A DNA stretch of 64,000 nucleotides from Metallococcus carri (GTDB taxonomy: Bacteria; Actinomycetota; Actinomycetes; Actinomycetales; Dermatophilaceae), in the NCBI RefSeq assembly GCF_011440275.1, contig NZ_JAAOIV010000003.1:310001-374000 (forward strand). The letters are read 5' to 3'. This document shows, in pieces, positions 1-9,421 of this stretch. Positions within the stretch are counted from its first letter, which is position 1. The number at the start of each line of letters is the position of its first letter. The position numbers were made by a program, and so were the translations under genes. The notes beneath the pieces are model-generated. The model searched no databases. It saw only the letters and a list, made by a program, of their open reading frames with translations, and was not told the DNA's origin.

Positions 1-832
1 CGACCACCGGGCGCACCTGGCCGTCCACGTCGCTCGCGTGCGCGCCGGGGTCGACGCGTGACCAGGGCTGCAGCACGAAGGCCCGCTCGGTCGCGCGCGG
101 GTGGGGCAGCTGGAGGTCGCCGTCGACGGTCCACTCGGTGCCCTCGGCAGGATCGCCGAGCTGGATCAGGTCGAGGTCGAGTGTCCTTGCGCCCCAACGG
201 ATTTCGCGCTCGCGGCGGAAGTAGGACTCGATCCGGTGCAGGTGTCGCAACAGCGTCCATGGCGCCAGCCGGGTGCGGCCGACGAGGACGGTGTTGAGAT
301 AGTCCGGCTGCTCCGGGCCGCCGACCGGATCGGTCTCGACAAAGGGCGCGACGCCGATGATCGTCAGGCCGTCGACCTGGCCGAGCAGGCGGACCGCCGC
401 CTCGATGGTGGCCTGCCGGTCACCGAGATTGGCCCCGGCCGCGATGACCACGGGGCGGTCCTGCGCCCGGTGCACCGTCACCGACGGGCCGCCGAGCGCC
501 GCGTCGTGGAAGGGCACGCCGGCCGGGGCCTGTGGCTTGCGGATGGTGACCGTGGCGGCCTCGACCTCGCGGCGCTGCAGGCACATGGTGGCGATGCGCT
601 CGGCGAGGTTCTCGATCAGGTCGACGGGTGCGCCGCGCAGGATCGCCTCCGCGGCCTGGGCGATCTCGGCATAGCTCACCGACCGCTGCAGGTCGTCGGT
701 GGCGCCGGCCGGTTGCAGGTCGAGCTCGAGGTCGATATCGGCGAGGAACCGCTGGGGCGAGGTCTTCTCCTCGGGCAGCACGCCGTGGCAGGTGGTCACC
801 TCCAGCCCGGTGATGCCGATGTGATCGCTCAT
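1..832 (-). CDS. folBK: FolB-FolK fusion: dihydroneopterin aldolase / HPPK (3' end outside window)
   Basis: Bifunctional folate enzyme: FolB cleaves dihydroneopterin to 6-hydroxymethyl-dihydropterin and FolK adds pyrophosphate from ATP. Read on the minus strand from ATG at 832; the frame stays open to base 1, so the C-terminus is missing (277 codons seen). Residues 1-120 are FolB-like (GLEVTTCHGVLPEEK near the N-terminus). From about residue 127 the same chain is HPPK, with GANLGDR at 133-139 and RWGARTLDLDLI at 212-223. No stop or start separates the two parts. The ATG overlaps the folP stop (ATGA), so it is translationally coupled as the last visible gene of the ftsH-folE-folP-folBK run. 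Such fusions are known in actinobacteria. Confidence 0.93.
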   Translation of the reverse strand, partial: MSDHIGITGLEVTTCHGVLPEEKTSPQRFLADIDLELDLQPAGATDDLQRSVSYAEIAQAAEAILRGAPVDLIENLAERIATMCLQRREVEAATVTIRKPQAPAGVPFHDAALGGPSVTVHRAQDRPVVIAAGANLGDRQATIEAAVRLLGQVDGLTIIGVAPFVETDPVGGPEQPDYLNTVLVGRTRLAPWTLLRHLHRIESYFRREREIRWGARTLDLDLIQLGDPAEGTEWTVDGDLQLPHPRATERAFVLQPWSRVDPGAHASDVDGQVRPVV

Positions 833-1671
833 CCGCGCCCCGCCTCTCGCACCCGGGCGATCACATCACAGGCCGCCCGGGTCGAGTGCACTTCGTGCAC
901 CCGGATGCCCCAGACCTCCGCCTGGGCAAGCAACACACTCACCGCCGCGGTGGCCGCGTCGCGCTGGTCGGCCGGCACCACCGATCCGTCGACCGAACCG
1001 ACCGTGCCGAGGAAGGACTTGCGCGAGGCGCCGACCAGCAGGGGCTGGCCCAAGGCGGTGAAGGTGTCGATGGCGCCGAGCAGCGTCCAGTTCTGGGCGG
1101 CGGTCTTGGCGAAGCCGAGTCCCGGGTCCAGCACCAACTGGTCGGCAGCGATCCCGGCGGCCAACAGCGCGTCCCGACGGGACGCGAGCTCCCGGCATAC
1201 GTCCTGGACGACATCGTCGTAGTGGGTGCGCGACTGCATGTCCTTGCTGTGGCCGCGCCAGTGCATCGCGACGAAGGGCACACCGGCGGCGGCGACCGTG
1301 GCCGCCATCGCCTCATCGGCCAGGCCACCGCTCACATCGTTGACGATCGCGGCACCGGCCTCCAGCGCGGCGGTCGCGACCTGCGCGCGCATCGTGTCGA
1401 CCGAGACGACCGCGCCGAGAGCGGCCAGCCCGCGCACGACGGGGACGACCCGATCGATCTCCTCCTGCGGGGCCGGGCGGGACGCACCGGGGCGGGTGGA
1501 TTCGCCGCCGATGTCGAGCAGGTCGGCGCCCTCCTGCAGCAGGGCGAGCCCGTGCTCGATGGCGGATGCCGGGTCCAGCCAGCGCCCGCCATCGGAGAAG
1601 GAATCCGGCGTGACATTGACGACGCCCATGACGAGCGGCCGATCCCCCGGTCGCTGCGGCAAGCGGCTCAT
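829..1671 (-). CDS. folP: Dihydropteroate synthase
   Basis: Condenses 6-hydroxymethyl-dihydropterin pyrophosphate with p-aminobenzoate in folate synthesis; the sulfonamide target. The 280-residue protein has the family signature [15 protein letters not shown] at 15-29, a later GGESTRPG motif, and the LDPGLGFAK segment. The start chosen is ATG 1671 (MSRLPQRPG), since the open frame further upstream lies within folE and has no family similarity. This start overlaps the folE stop by four bases, and the folP stop overlaps the folBK start in the same way, so the three folate genes look cotranscribed and coupled. Confidence 0.95.
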   Translation of the reverse strand: MSRLPQRPGDRPLVMGVVNVTPDSFSDGGRWLDPASAIEHGLALLQEGADLLDIGGESTRPGASRPAPQEEIDRVVPVVRGLAALGAVVSVDTMRAQVATAALEAGAAIVNDVSGGLADEAMAATVAAAGVPFVAMHWRGHSKDMQSRTHYDDVVQDVCRELASRRDALLAAGIAADQLVLDPGLGFAKTAAQNWTLLGAIDTFTALGQPLLVGASRKSFLGTVGSVDGSVVPADQRDAATAAVSVLLAQAEVWGIRVHEVHSTRAACDVIARVREAGRG

Positions 1672-2232
1672 GCGTGCCGTCGGCCGATCATCAAGCTGGT
1701 GGTCTCGGCGCGGGTGGCCGGGTCGCGCAGCTGGCCGCGGACCGCTGAGGTCACGGTGGTCGCGCCGGGTTTGCGCACGCCGCGCATCGACATGCACAGG
1801 TGCTCGCACTCCACGACGACCAGCACGCCCTGCGCCCGCAGGTGGGTGACCAGAGCGTCGGCGATCTGGGTGGTGAGCCGTTCTTGCACCTGCGGCCGCT
1901 TGGCGAAGACGTCCACGAGGCGGGCGATCTTGGACAGCCCGGTGACCCGGCCGTCGCGGGCCGGGATGTAGGCGACATGGGCCACGCCGTGGAAGGGCAC
2001 CAGGTGGTGCTCGCAGGTGGAGTACAGCTCGATGTCCTTGACGATCACCAGCTCGTCGTGATCAACGTCGAAGGTGCGGTTGAGCACGTCGGCGGGCTCT
2101 TGATGCATCCCGGCGAACATCTCGGCATACGCCCGGGCGACGCGGCCCGGGGTGTCGACCAGTCCCTCGCGCTCGGGGTCTTCGCCCAGGGCGACCAGCA
2201 GCTCGCGGACCGCGGCGGTCGCCCGCTCCAGA

Positions 2233-2255
<23 letters not shown>
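1668..2255 (-). CDS. folE: GTP cyclohydrolase I
   Basis: First step of tetrahydrofolate synthesis: opens GTP to 7,8-dihydroneopterin triphosphate. The 195-residue sequence has the zinc-binding [10 protein letters not shown] motif, and the [10 protein letters not shown] segment carries the second zinc cysteine. Start set at ATG 2255 (MSTHPAVDL), giving a normal family length; it overlaps the end of ftsH by about 23 bases. Third gene of the ftsH-folE-folP-folBK series. Confidence 0.96.
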
Positions 2256-4266
<2,011 letters not shown>

Positions 4267-4612
4267 GTATGTGCGGGGCACGAAGGCCCCGATCCTCCTG
4301 CTCGGGCGTGATGCGTCAGGCTTCGCCGACGCTACACCGGGGTTGGCGGGCGTCGGCCATCGAGCCATTCTCGCAAACTGAACGCACCGCCTCGAAGCGG
4401 TGTTCCATTTCGGGACGTCGTATGCCGGGCGGGCGAGCTGGCGAGCCCCGCGCGGGTGCCCGTGAGCGAGCCTGCGAGTCAGGAGTAGACGTGAGCCGGG
4501 CGCGGGGGTGACGATGCCGGGCGGGCGAGCCTGCGAGCCCGGTCCGGAGGAGGAACCGCCGCCAAAGGAATGGCGGCCGGCTCACGGGTATTCGTGAGGG
4601 AGCGCTAGCGAC
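4267..4612. other. 346-bp intergenic region with short direct repeats
   Basis: No gene is visible between hpt and ftsH. It holds a 25-base unit (GCCGGGCGGGCGAGC...) at 4424-4448, repeated with two mismatches at 4516-4540 and more loosely around 4460-4484. One GTATGCCG octamer lies at 4420-4427. The ftsH promoter and leader must lie near the left edge if ftsH is not transcribed from hpt. Confidence 0.6.
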
Positions 4613-4621
4613 CTACGAATA
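4589..4621. repeat. Hairpin spanning the hpt stop codon
   Basis: TATTCGT at 4589-4595 pairs with ACGAATA at 4615-4621, and inner bases (AGG/CCT, CGCT/AGCG) extend the symmetry, so a near-complete stem-loop covers the end of the hpt coding sequence. There is no T-run after it on the minus strand, so it may be an RNA stability or attenuation element more than a classic terminator. Confidence 0.45.
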
Positions 4622-5164
4622 CACGTGAGCCGCCAGCCTTCCGATGTCGCGCAGGTTGCGGAAGCGCTCGTCGTAGTCGAGGCCGTAGCCGACGACGAAC
4701 TCGTTGGGGATGTCGAAGCCGACGTATTTGCAGTCGATCTGCACCTTGGCGGCCTCGGGCTTGCGCAGCAGGGTGCAGATCTCGAGCGACGCGGGGTTGC
4801 GCGAGAGCAGGTTGGAGCGGATCCAGTTGAGCGTGAGCCCGGAGTCGATGATGTCTTCGACGATGAGCACGTCACGACCGGTGATGTCGGTGTCGAGGTC
4901 CTTGAGGATGCGCACCACGCCGGAGGATTTGGTGCCCGAGCCATAGGACGACACCGCCATCCAGTCCATCGGCACGCTGCCGGGCAGTGCGCGCATCAGG
5001 TCGGCCATCACCAGGATCGCGCCCTTGAGCACGCCGACGAGCAGCACGTCCTTGCCCTCGTAGTCGCGCCAGATGTCCTGGGCCAGTTCGTCCAGCCGCG
5101 CGTGGATCTGGGCTTCGGTGAACAGGACGTGGTCGAGGTCGTCGCCCATGTGCGAGGAGTCCAT
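4613..5164 (-). CDS. hpt: Hypoxanthine-guanine phosphoribosyltransferase
   Basis: Salvages hypoxanthine and guanine to IMP and GMP using PRPP. The 183-residue protein carries the type I PRTase PRPP loop VLIVEDIIDSGLTL and the VLKGAILVMADL loop. ATG 5164 (MDSSHMGDD) is chosen; a TTG at 5176 is possible and would overlap the tilS stop. It lies directly after tilS, the usual actinobacterial tilS-hpt-ftsH order. A hairpin overlaps its stop codon. Confidence 0.94.
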   Translation of the reverse strand: MDSSHMGDDLDHVLFTEAQIHARLDELAQDIWRDYEGKDVLLVGVLKGAILVMADLMRALPGSVPMDWMAVSSYGSGTKSSGVVRILKDLDTDITGRDVLIVEDIIDSGLTLNWIRSNLLSRNPASLEICTLLRKPEAAKVQIDCKYVGFDIPNEFVVGYGLDYDERFRNLRDIGRLAAHVYS

Positions 5165-5168
5165 GGGG

Positions 5169-6134
5169 CTATTCAAGCCGACGCGGGCGGCTCACCGTGA
5201 TCTGACCGTCGGTGCGCGCGACGCGCAGGCCGCCGGCCACGTCGATCGCCCCTTGGCCGCGCCACCGGGTGATCAGTTCGTCCAGCCAGCCCACCTGGGT
5301 GGAGGAGACATCCATCGTCGTGGCACCGCAGCGGTTCATCAGCAGCCGCCATGCCCGGGTGCGGACGGGCCGCGGCAGGGCGGCGAGCTCGTCGACCGGC
5401 CACGGCGGTGCACCGAGCCGGTCGGCCGCGTCGGCCGCGAGTTCGTCGAGCAGGTCGGCGTCCTCGCGCGCCAGCGCGGCGGTGCGCGCAAGACCGGAGA
5501 CAAGCCCCGGGCCGAGCAGACTTTCCAACTCCCCCAACGCTTTTCGCACCCGCACCCGGCGGTATGCCGGGTCCTCGTTGTGCGGGTCGTCCCACGGCTG
5601 CAACCCGAGGTGGAGACAAGCTTCGCGGGTCTGCGCCCGGGTGACCGACAAGAAAGGGCGACGCAGCACGCCCGGCCCGGCGGCCGCCATACCGGAGAGG
5701 GACCGTATGCCGGACCCGCGCGCCATCGCGAGCAACACGGACTCGGCCTGGTCGTCGCGGGTGTGACCGAGCAGCACGAGCGCATCGTCGTGAGCGGCGG
5801 ACGCCGCGTGCAGCGCGTCGTAACGCGCTGACCGGGCGGCCGCCTCCGGACCACCGGCGCCACCGACGCTGACCCGGGACACAGTCACCGGCGCTAAGCC
5901 GAGCGAACGGCATTGTGCCGCAGCGGTTTCGGCGATTTCGGCGGAGTCGTTCTGCAATCCGTGGTCCACCACGACCGCTCCGGCGACGACACCTGCACGC
6001 GGCGCCTCGAAGGCCACCGCTGCCGCGAGCGCCAGCGAGTCCGCACCTCCCGAGCACGCCACCAACACCGGATGATCGAGCAGCGGGCGCACCGCGACCC
6101 GGGTGGCGGCGACGGCGGGGTGCGGCCCGGCCAT
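5169..6134 (-). CDS. tilS: tRNA(Ile)-lysidine synthase
   Basis: Modifies C34 of the CAU-anticodon isoleucine tRNA to lysidine so that it reads AUA. The 321-residue sequence has the PP-loop SGGADS near residue 30, the VDHGLQ segment, and HTRDDQAE typical of N-type ATP pyrophosphatases. Start ATG 6134 overlaps the preceding metalloprotease stop (ATGA). A much longer open frame exists upstream but lies antisense or out of frame to the metalloprotease gene and was not used. Confidence 0.95.
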   Translation of the reverse strand: MAGPHPAVAATRVAVRPLLDHPVLVACSGGADSLALAAAVAFEAPRAGVVAGAVVVDHGLQNDSAEIAETAAAQCRSLGLAPVTVSRVSVGGAGGPEAAARSARYDALHAASAAHDDALVLLGHTRDDQAESVLLAMARGSGIRSLSGMAAAGPGVLRRPFLSVTRAQTREACLHLGLQPWDDPHNEDPAYRRVRVRKALGELESLLGPGLVSGLARTAALAREDADLLDELAADAADRLGAPPWPVDELAALPRPVRTRAWRLLMNRCGATTMDVSSTQVGWLDELITRWRGQGAIDVAGGLRVARTDGQITVSRPRRLE

Positions 6135-7180
6135 CAGCCGTGCACGCGCTCGATCCAGGCGAGCGGCGCCTCGATCTCCCGGGCGGTCGGCAGCGTCTGC
6201 GGGGAGGTCCACACCGCGTTGAACCCCTCGACACCGACGCGGTCCTGCACGGTCCGGCAGAACTTCGCGCCGTCGCGGTATTGCCGCATCTTGGCCTCCA
6301 TGCCGAGCAGTCGGCGCAGCAGCCGGTCGACCGCACCGGCACCCTGCCGGCGCTTGTCGAAGCGGCGGCGGATCTCCTCGACGGTCGGCACGATCTGCGG
6401 GCCGACGTCGTCCATCACGACATCGGCGTGGCCTTCGAGCAGGGACATGACGGCGGTCACATTGGCGAGCTGTTCGCGCTGCTCCGGGGTGGTGACGAGG
6501 TCGGCAAGGCCGGTGCCCCCCTCGCGCAGCGCCTCGGGCAGCCGGCCGAGGATCTCCTGCAGCCGTTGGGGCAGTTCGTCCGGCTCGGGCACCAGGTCGA
6601 CCATCAGCGTGCGCACCCGCTGCACGAGGTGTTCGCGCAGCCAGGGCACCGCGGTGAACTGCACCCGGTGGGTCTCCTCGTGCAGGCACACCCACAGCCG
6701 GAAGTCGGCCGGGTCGACCTTCAATTGGCGTTCTGCCGCAACGATATTCGGCGCGACGAGCAGCAGGCTCGGCTGACCGTCGGGCGCCAGGTCGTATTGC
6801 CCCAGCACCTTGGTCGACACCCACCCCATCACCGCACCGGCCTCGGCCCCGGAGACCTTGGCGCTCACTGCGCGGGCGGCGGCACCGGCCTTGCGCTTGG
6901 CGGTCATCTTGTCGACGACCGGGTCGAGCAGAGCCGACATGGACGCGACGTTGACGTCGATCCAGTGGGCCCGGTCGACCACATGCACCGGGCTGTCGGG
7001 TCGGCCGCTGGTGTCGAGCTGGGCGGTTGTTGCCACGGGATCGTGGGCCCGGCGCGCGGCATCGCGCAGGTCCTCGACGGTCGCGTGCGCCTCACCGAGG
7101 GAGACCTTGGGCCCGTCCGGCAACAGCCGTCGGGCGGTGCGGCTCGCGAGCTCCCAGTCGACATACTTCTCATCGGCCAT
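6134..7180 (-). CDS. Zincin-type zinc-dependent metalloprotease (actinobacterial family)
   Basis: A 348-residue soluble protein with the zinc motif HEETH (within CLHEETHRVQF) in mid-sequence and a later EGHADVVMDDVG segment that would supply the third ligand region. This matches the actinobacterial zinc-dependent metalloprotease family sometimes labelled coenzyme F420 biosynthesis-associated; its substrate is not known to me. Start ATG 7180 (MADEKYVDWEL) fits the family start. It is the gene between dacB and tilS, a common actinobacterial arrangement, and overlaps tilS by four bases. Confidence 0.88.
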   Translation of the reverse strand: MADEKYVDWELASRTARRLLPDGPKVSLGEAHATVEDLRDAARRAHDPVATTAQLDTSGRPDSPVHVVDRAHWIDVNVASMSALLDPVVDKMTAKRKAGAAARAVSAKVSGAEAGAVMGWVSTKVLGQYDLAPDGQPSLLLVAPNIVAAERQLKVDPADFRLWVCLHEETHRVQFTAVPWLREHLVQRVRTLMVDLVPEPDELPQRLQEILGRLPEALREGGTGLADLVTTPEQREQLANVTAVMSLLEGHADVVMDDVGPQIVPTVEEIRRRFDKRRQGAGAVDRLLRRLLGMEAKMRQYRDGAKFCRTVQDRVGVEGFNAVWTSPQTLPTAREIEAPLAWIERVHG

Positions 7181-7202
7181 GGGCACCACCGTATGCCGTC
7201 GC

Positions 7203-8609
7203 TCAGCTGCAGCCGCAGGACTGCAGCGCCGCAACCGTCCGGTCGAGGTAGGCGCGCAGGTCCCACTGGCTCGCGTTCGACGCGCTGTTGAGCACCATCA
7301 CGAAGACGAGCACCCGCCCGCTGCGGTCGACCACGGTGCCGGCGAGCGAGGCCACCCCGGGCAGCGAGCCGGTCTTGGCGCGCACCTCCCCCGCGGGCAA
7401 CAGGATCCGGTCATGGAGCGTGCCATTCCAGCCGCCGACCGCGAGCCGCGACAGCAATTCGGCGTATGCCGGGTCTTTGCCGGTGGTCCCGGTGACGAGC
7501 AGGTCACCGATCAGCCGGGCCGGGATCGTCGTGCCCGGCGACAGCCCGCTGGCGTCGGAGAGCTTCACCCCGGTGGTGTCGAAGCCCGCGGTCTTAAGGG
7601 TGTTGAGCACCCAGCCGGTGACCGATGCGCTGTCGCCCTTGACGCCGGCCTTGAACGCCGCCTGCCGGGTGAGCGATTCGATCATCGCGTTGTCGCTGTC
7701 CTGCAGGGCCAGTCCGACGAGGTCGGCGATCGGCGCAGAGTGCACGGCACCGAGCACGGTCGCGTCCTTGCCGGCGGTCGCGCTGCCGCCGACTTTGGCC
7801 GTAATCCCTTGTGCCGCAAGGGCTTTCACCAAGGCATTCGCCACGCTGCGGTTGGGGTCGGCCACCGCCGGTGTCGGAGGACGCTCGCGCTCGGTGGCCA
7901 GACCGAGCTCGGCAATGCGCGCGGTGAACCCCAGCTGCAGGTAGTCCGGCGCCCAGCCAGGTGCAGTCAGCGGGCCGGGAGCGTAGGACGTGTCGAGGTC
8001 GAGGGTGACCGCGGTGCTGCCCTGGCGTTTCAGCGCGGCGGCGATCTGGGCGGCGAGGTCGGCAACCCCGGCATGGCCGGCGATGGCGTTGGGATCACCC
8101 TTGCCCGGCGCGAGCACCGTGTCGCCGCCGGCGACCAGGGTGATGCGCCCCGGCGATCCGGCGACCACCTTGGTGGTGAGCGTCTGCTCCAGCGGCAGCG
8201 TCTTGGCGATCGCCCACGACGAAACGAGCTTGGTGATCGATGCAGGCGTCCACGCCGCGGAACCGTTGCGGTCCAACAGCATTGACCCGGTCTGGCCGTC
8301 CCGCACGACGAGGGCCGTCTTGGCCGGCAAGCCCTTGGCCGCCAGCGCCGACTTCACCTGGGCGACGACCTTCGCCGGCACCGGCACCGCGCCGGCCGCC
8401 GCCGGCGCGATCGACGGAGCGTCGGCCGGTCCCGGCGGCGCCACACTCGGGCCGGCTGTGGTGCTGCCGGGGGGCGGCACCGGCTGTTGCGGGGCGTCGG
8501 CGGTGGTGAGGATGCCGGGCACGACGTCGTAGGCGTCGAGCACCCCATACCCACCGACGGCGAGGACGACCGCGGTCGCGGCAGCGCCGACGACGCGAGC
8601 TCGCGGCAT
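7203..8609 (-). CDS. dacB: D-alanyl-D-alanine carboxypeptidase / endopeptidase (PBP4, family S13)
   Basis: Trims or cleaves peptidoglycan peptides outside the membrane. The 468-residue protein begins with one hydrophobic segment (AAATAVVLAVGGYGVL), followed by a Pro/Ala-rich linker to about residue 80. The penicillin-binding motifs are all present: SITK (SxxK), SDN and KTG (AKTGSL). ATG 8609 (MPRARVV) is chosen as the only start that puts the signal-anchor at the N-terminus; the long in-frame extension upstream has no sense. The octamer CGGCATAC covers this start codon. Confidence 0.94.
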   Translation of the reverse strand: MPRARVVGAAATAVVLAVGGYGVLDAYDVVPGILTTADAPQQPVPPPGSTTAGPSVAPPGPADAPSIAPAAAGAVPVPAKVVAQVKSALAAKGLPAKTALVVRDGQTGSMLLDRNGSAAWTPASITKLVSSWAIAKTLPLEQTLTTKVVAGSPGRITLVAGGDTVLAPGKGDPNAIAGHAGVADLAAQIAAALKRQGSTAVTLDLDTSYAPGPLTAPGWAPDYLQLGFTARIAELGLATERERPPTPAVADPNRSVANALVKALAAQGITAKVGGSATAGKDATVLGAVHSAPIADLVGLALQDSDNAMIESLTRQAAFKAGVKGDSASVTGWVLNTLKTAGFDTTGVKLSDASGLSPGTTIPARLIGDLLVTGTTGKDPAYAELLSRLAVGGWNGTLHDRILLPAGEVRAKTGSLPGVASLAGTVVDRSGRVLVFVMVLNSASNASQWDLRAYLDRTVAALQSCGCS

Positions 8610-8677
8610 ACATCCTCCCCCGCACGATGACCGGCCAGATTCGACGGGCAGGTTACCCCGGCGGGCTGGACCGGCTC

Positions 8678-9346
8678 TCAGCCGAACTCGACCGAGCCCA
8701 GCAGGATCTGCGCCGTCCGGTCGTAGTGCGCGCGCAGCAACTCGACCGCCAGGTCGGCGTCGTGAGCGAGCGCCGCGTCGAGGATCGCGCGGTGTTCGGC
8801 CGCCTCGTCGCGGCCGGGCGCGCGGACCTGGGACAGGCGGCGGTAGAACTCCGAAGCGTCGCGCAGGGTCGCCGCCACCGAGCGCAGCCACGGACCCGCG
8901 CCACCCTCGAGCAAGGCGGCATGAAAGGCCGCGTGGGCGGTCTCCCACTCGTCCGACATCCGCGGTGGCCCTTCGGCGGCAACGATCGGGGTCGCGGCGA
9001 GCACGTGGTGGGCGGCGAGCAACCGGGCCTCCCAGTGCGCGTCGCCCTCGGCGATCGAGCGGCGCAGCGCGAGCGATTCGATCTCGATGCGGGTGCGGGT
9101 GAGGTCGAGCAAGTCTTCGGTCGACACCGTCCGCACCCGGAAGCCGACATTGGGCTCGGCCTCGACCAGACCCTGTTCGGCGAGGCGGCTGAGCGCCTCG
9201 CGCACCACCGAGACACTCGCGCCATAGCGCTCGCACAGCGGCGCGAACTTCAGCCGCTCGCCCGGCCGGAAGATGCCACCGAGCACGTCGCCGCGCAGCC
9301 CGTCATACACGCTGGCGGCGCTCGCCCGCAGCTTGCTCACTGTCAC
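8678..9346 (-). CDS. GntR-family regulator, FCD subfamily
   Basis: A 222-residue transcription factor: winged HTH at about 15-75 (VSVVREALSRLAEQGLVE is the recognition region) followed by an all-helical FCD ligand-binding domain with spaced His/Asp residues (AAFHAAL, EHRAILDAA). FCD regulators usually sense small organic acids. The start is GTG 9346. It is transcribed away from the FAH/isochorismatase-pirin cluster, which it probably controls through the palindrome at 9367-9384. Confidence 0.9.
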   Translation of the reverse strand: MTVSKLRASAASVYDGLRGDVLGGIFRPGERLKFAPLCERYGASVSVVREALSRLAEQGLVEAEPNVGFRVRTVSTEDLLDLTRTRIEIESLALRRSIAEGDAHWEARLLAAHHVLAATPIVAAEGPPRMSDEWETAHAAFHAALLEGGAGPWLRSVAATLRDASEFYRRLSQVRAPGRDEAAEHRAILDAALAHDADLAVELLRAHYDRTAQILLGSVEFG

Positions 9347-9366
9347 GAGGCCTCACCCTACCGAGA

Positions 9367-9384
9367 CCAACATTCGAACATTGG
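9367..9384. promoter_or_regulatory. Candidate GntR operator in the divergent promoter region
   Basis: CCAACATTCGAACATTGG is an imperfect palindrome (outer CCAA/TTGG, central TTCGAA) that also contains the direct repeat AACATT spaced by CG. It lies midway in the 75-base gap between the divergent GntR gene and the FAH-isochorismatase gene, where an autoregulatory operator is expected. Assignment to this regulator is an inference from position and symmetry. Confidence 0.5.
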
Positions 9385-9421
9385 CTTGATTGGTGACTGA
9401 TCCCCTGACACGGTGTGCGGC

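Noticed and set aside
7203-9236. Long N-terminal extension of dacB reaching into the GntR gene
   Set aside because: The extension is Arg/Gly-rich, out of frame to the GntR gene on the same strand, and would bury the signal anchor; ATG 8609 is the sensible start.
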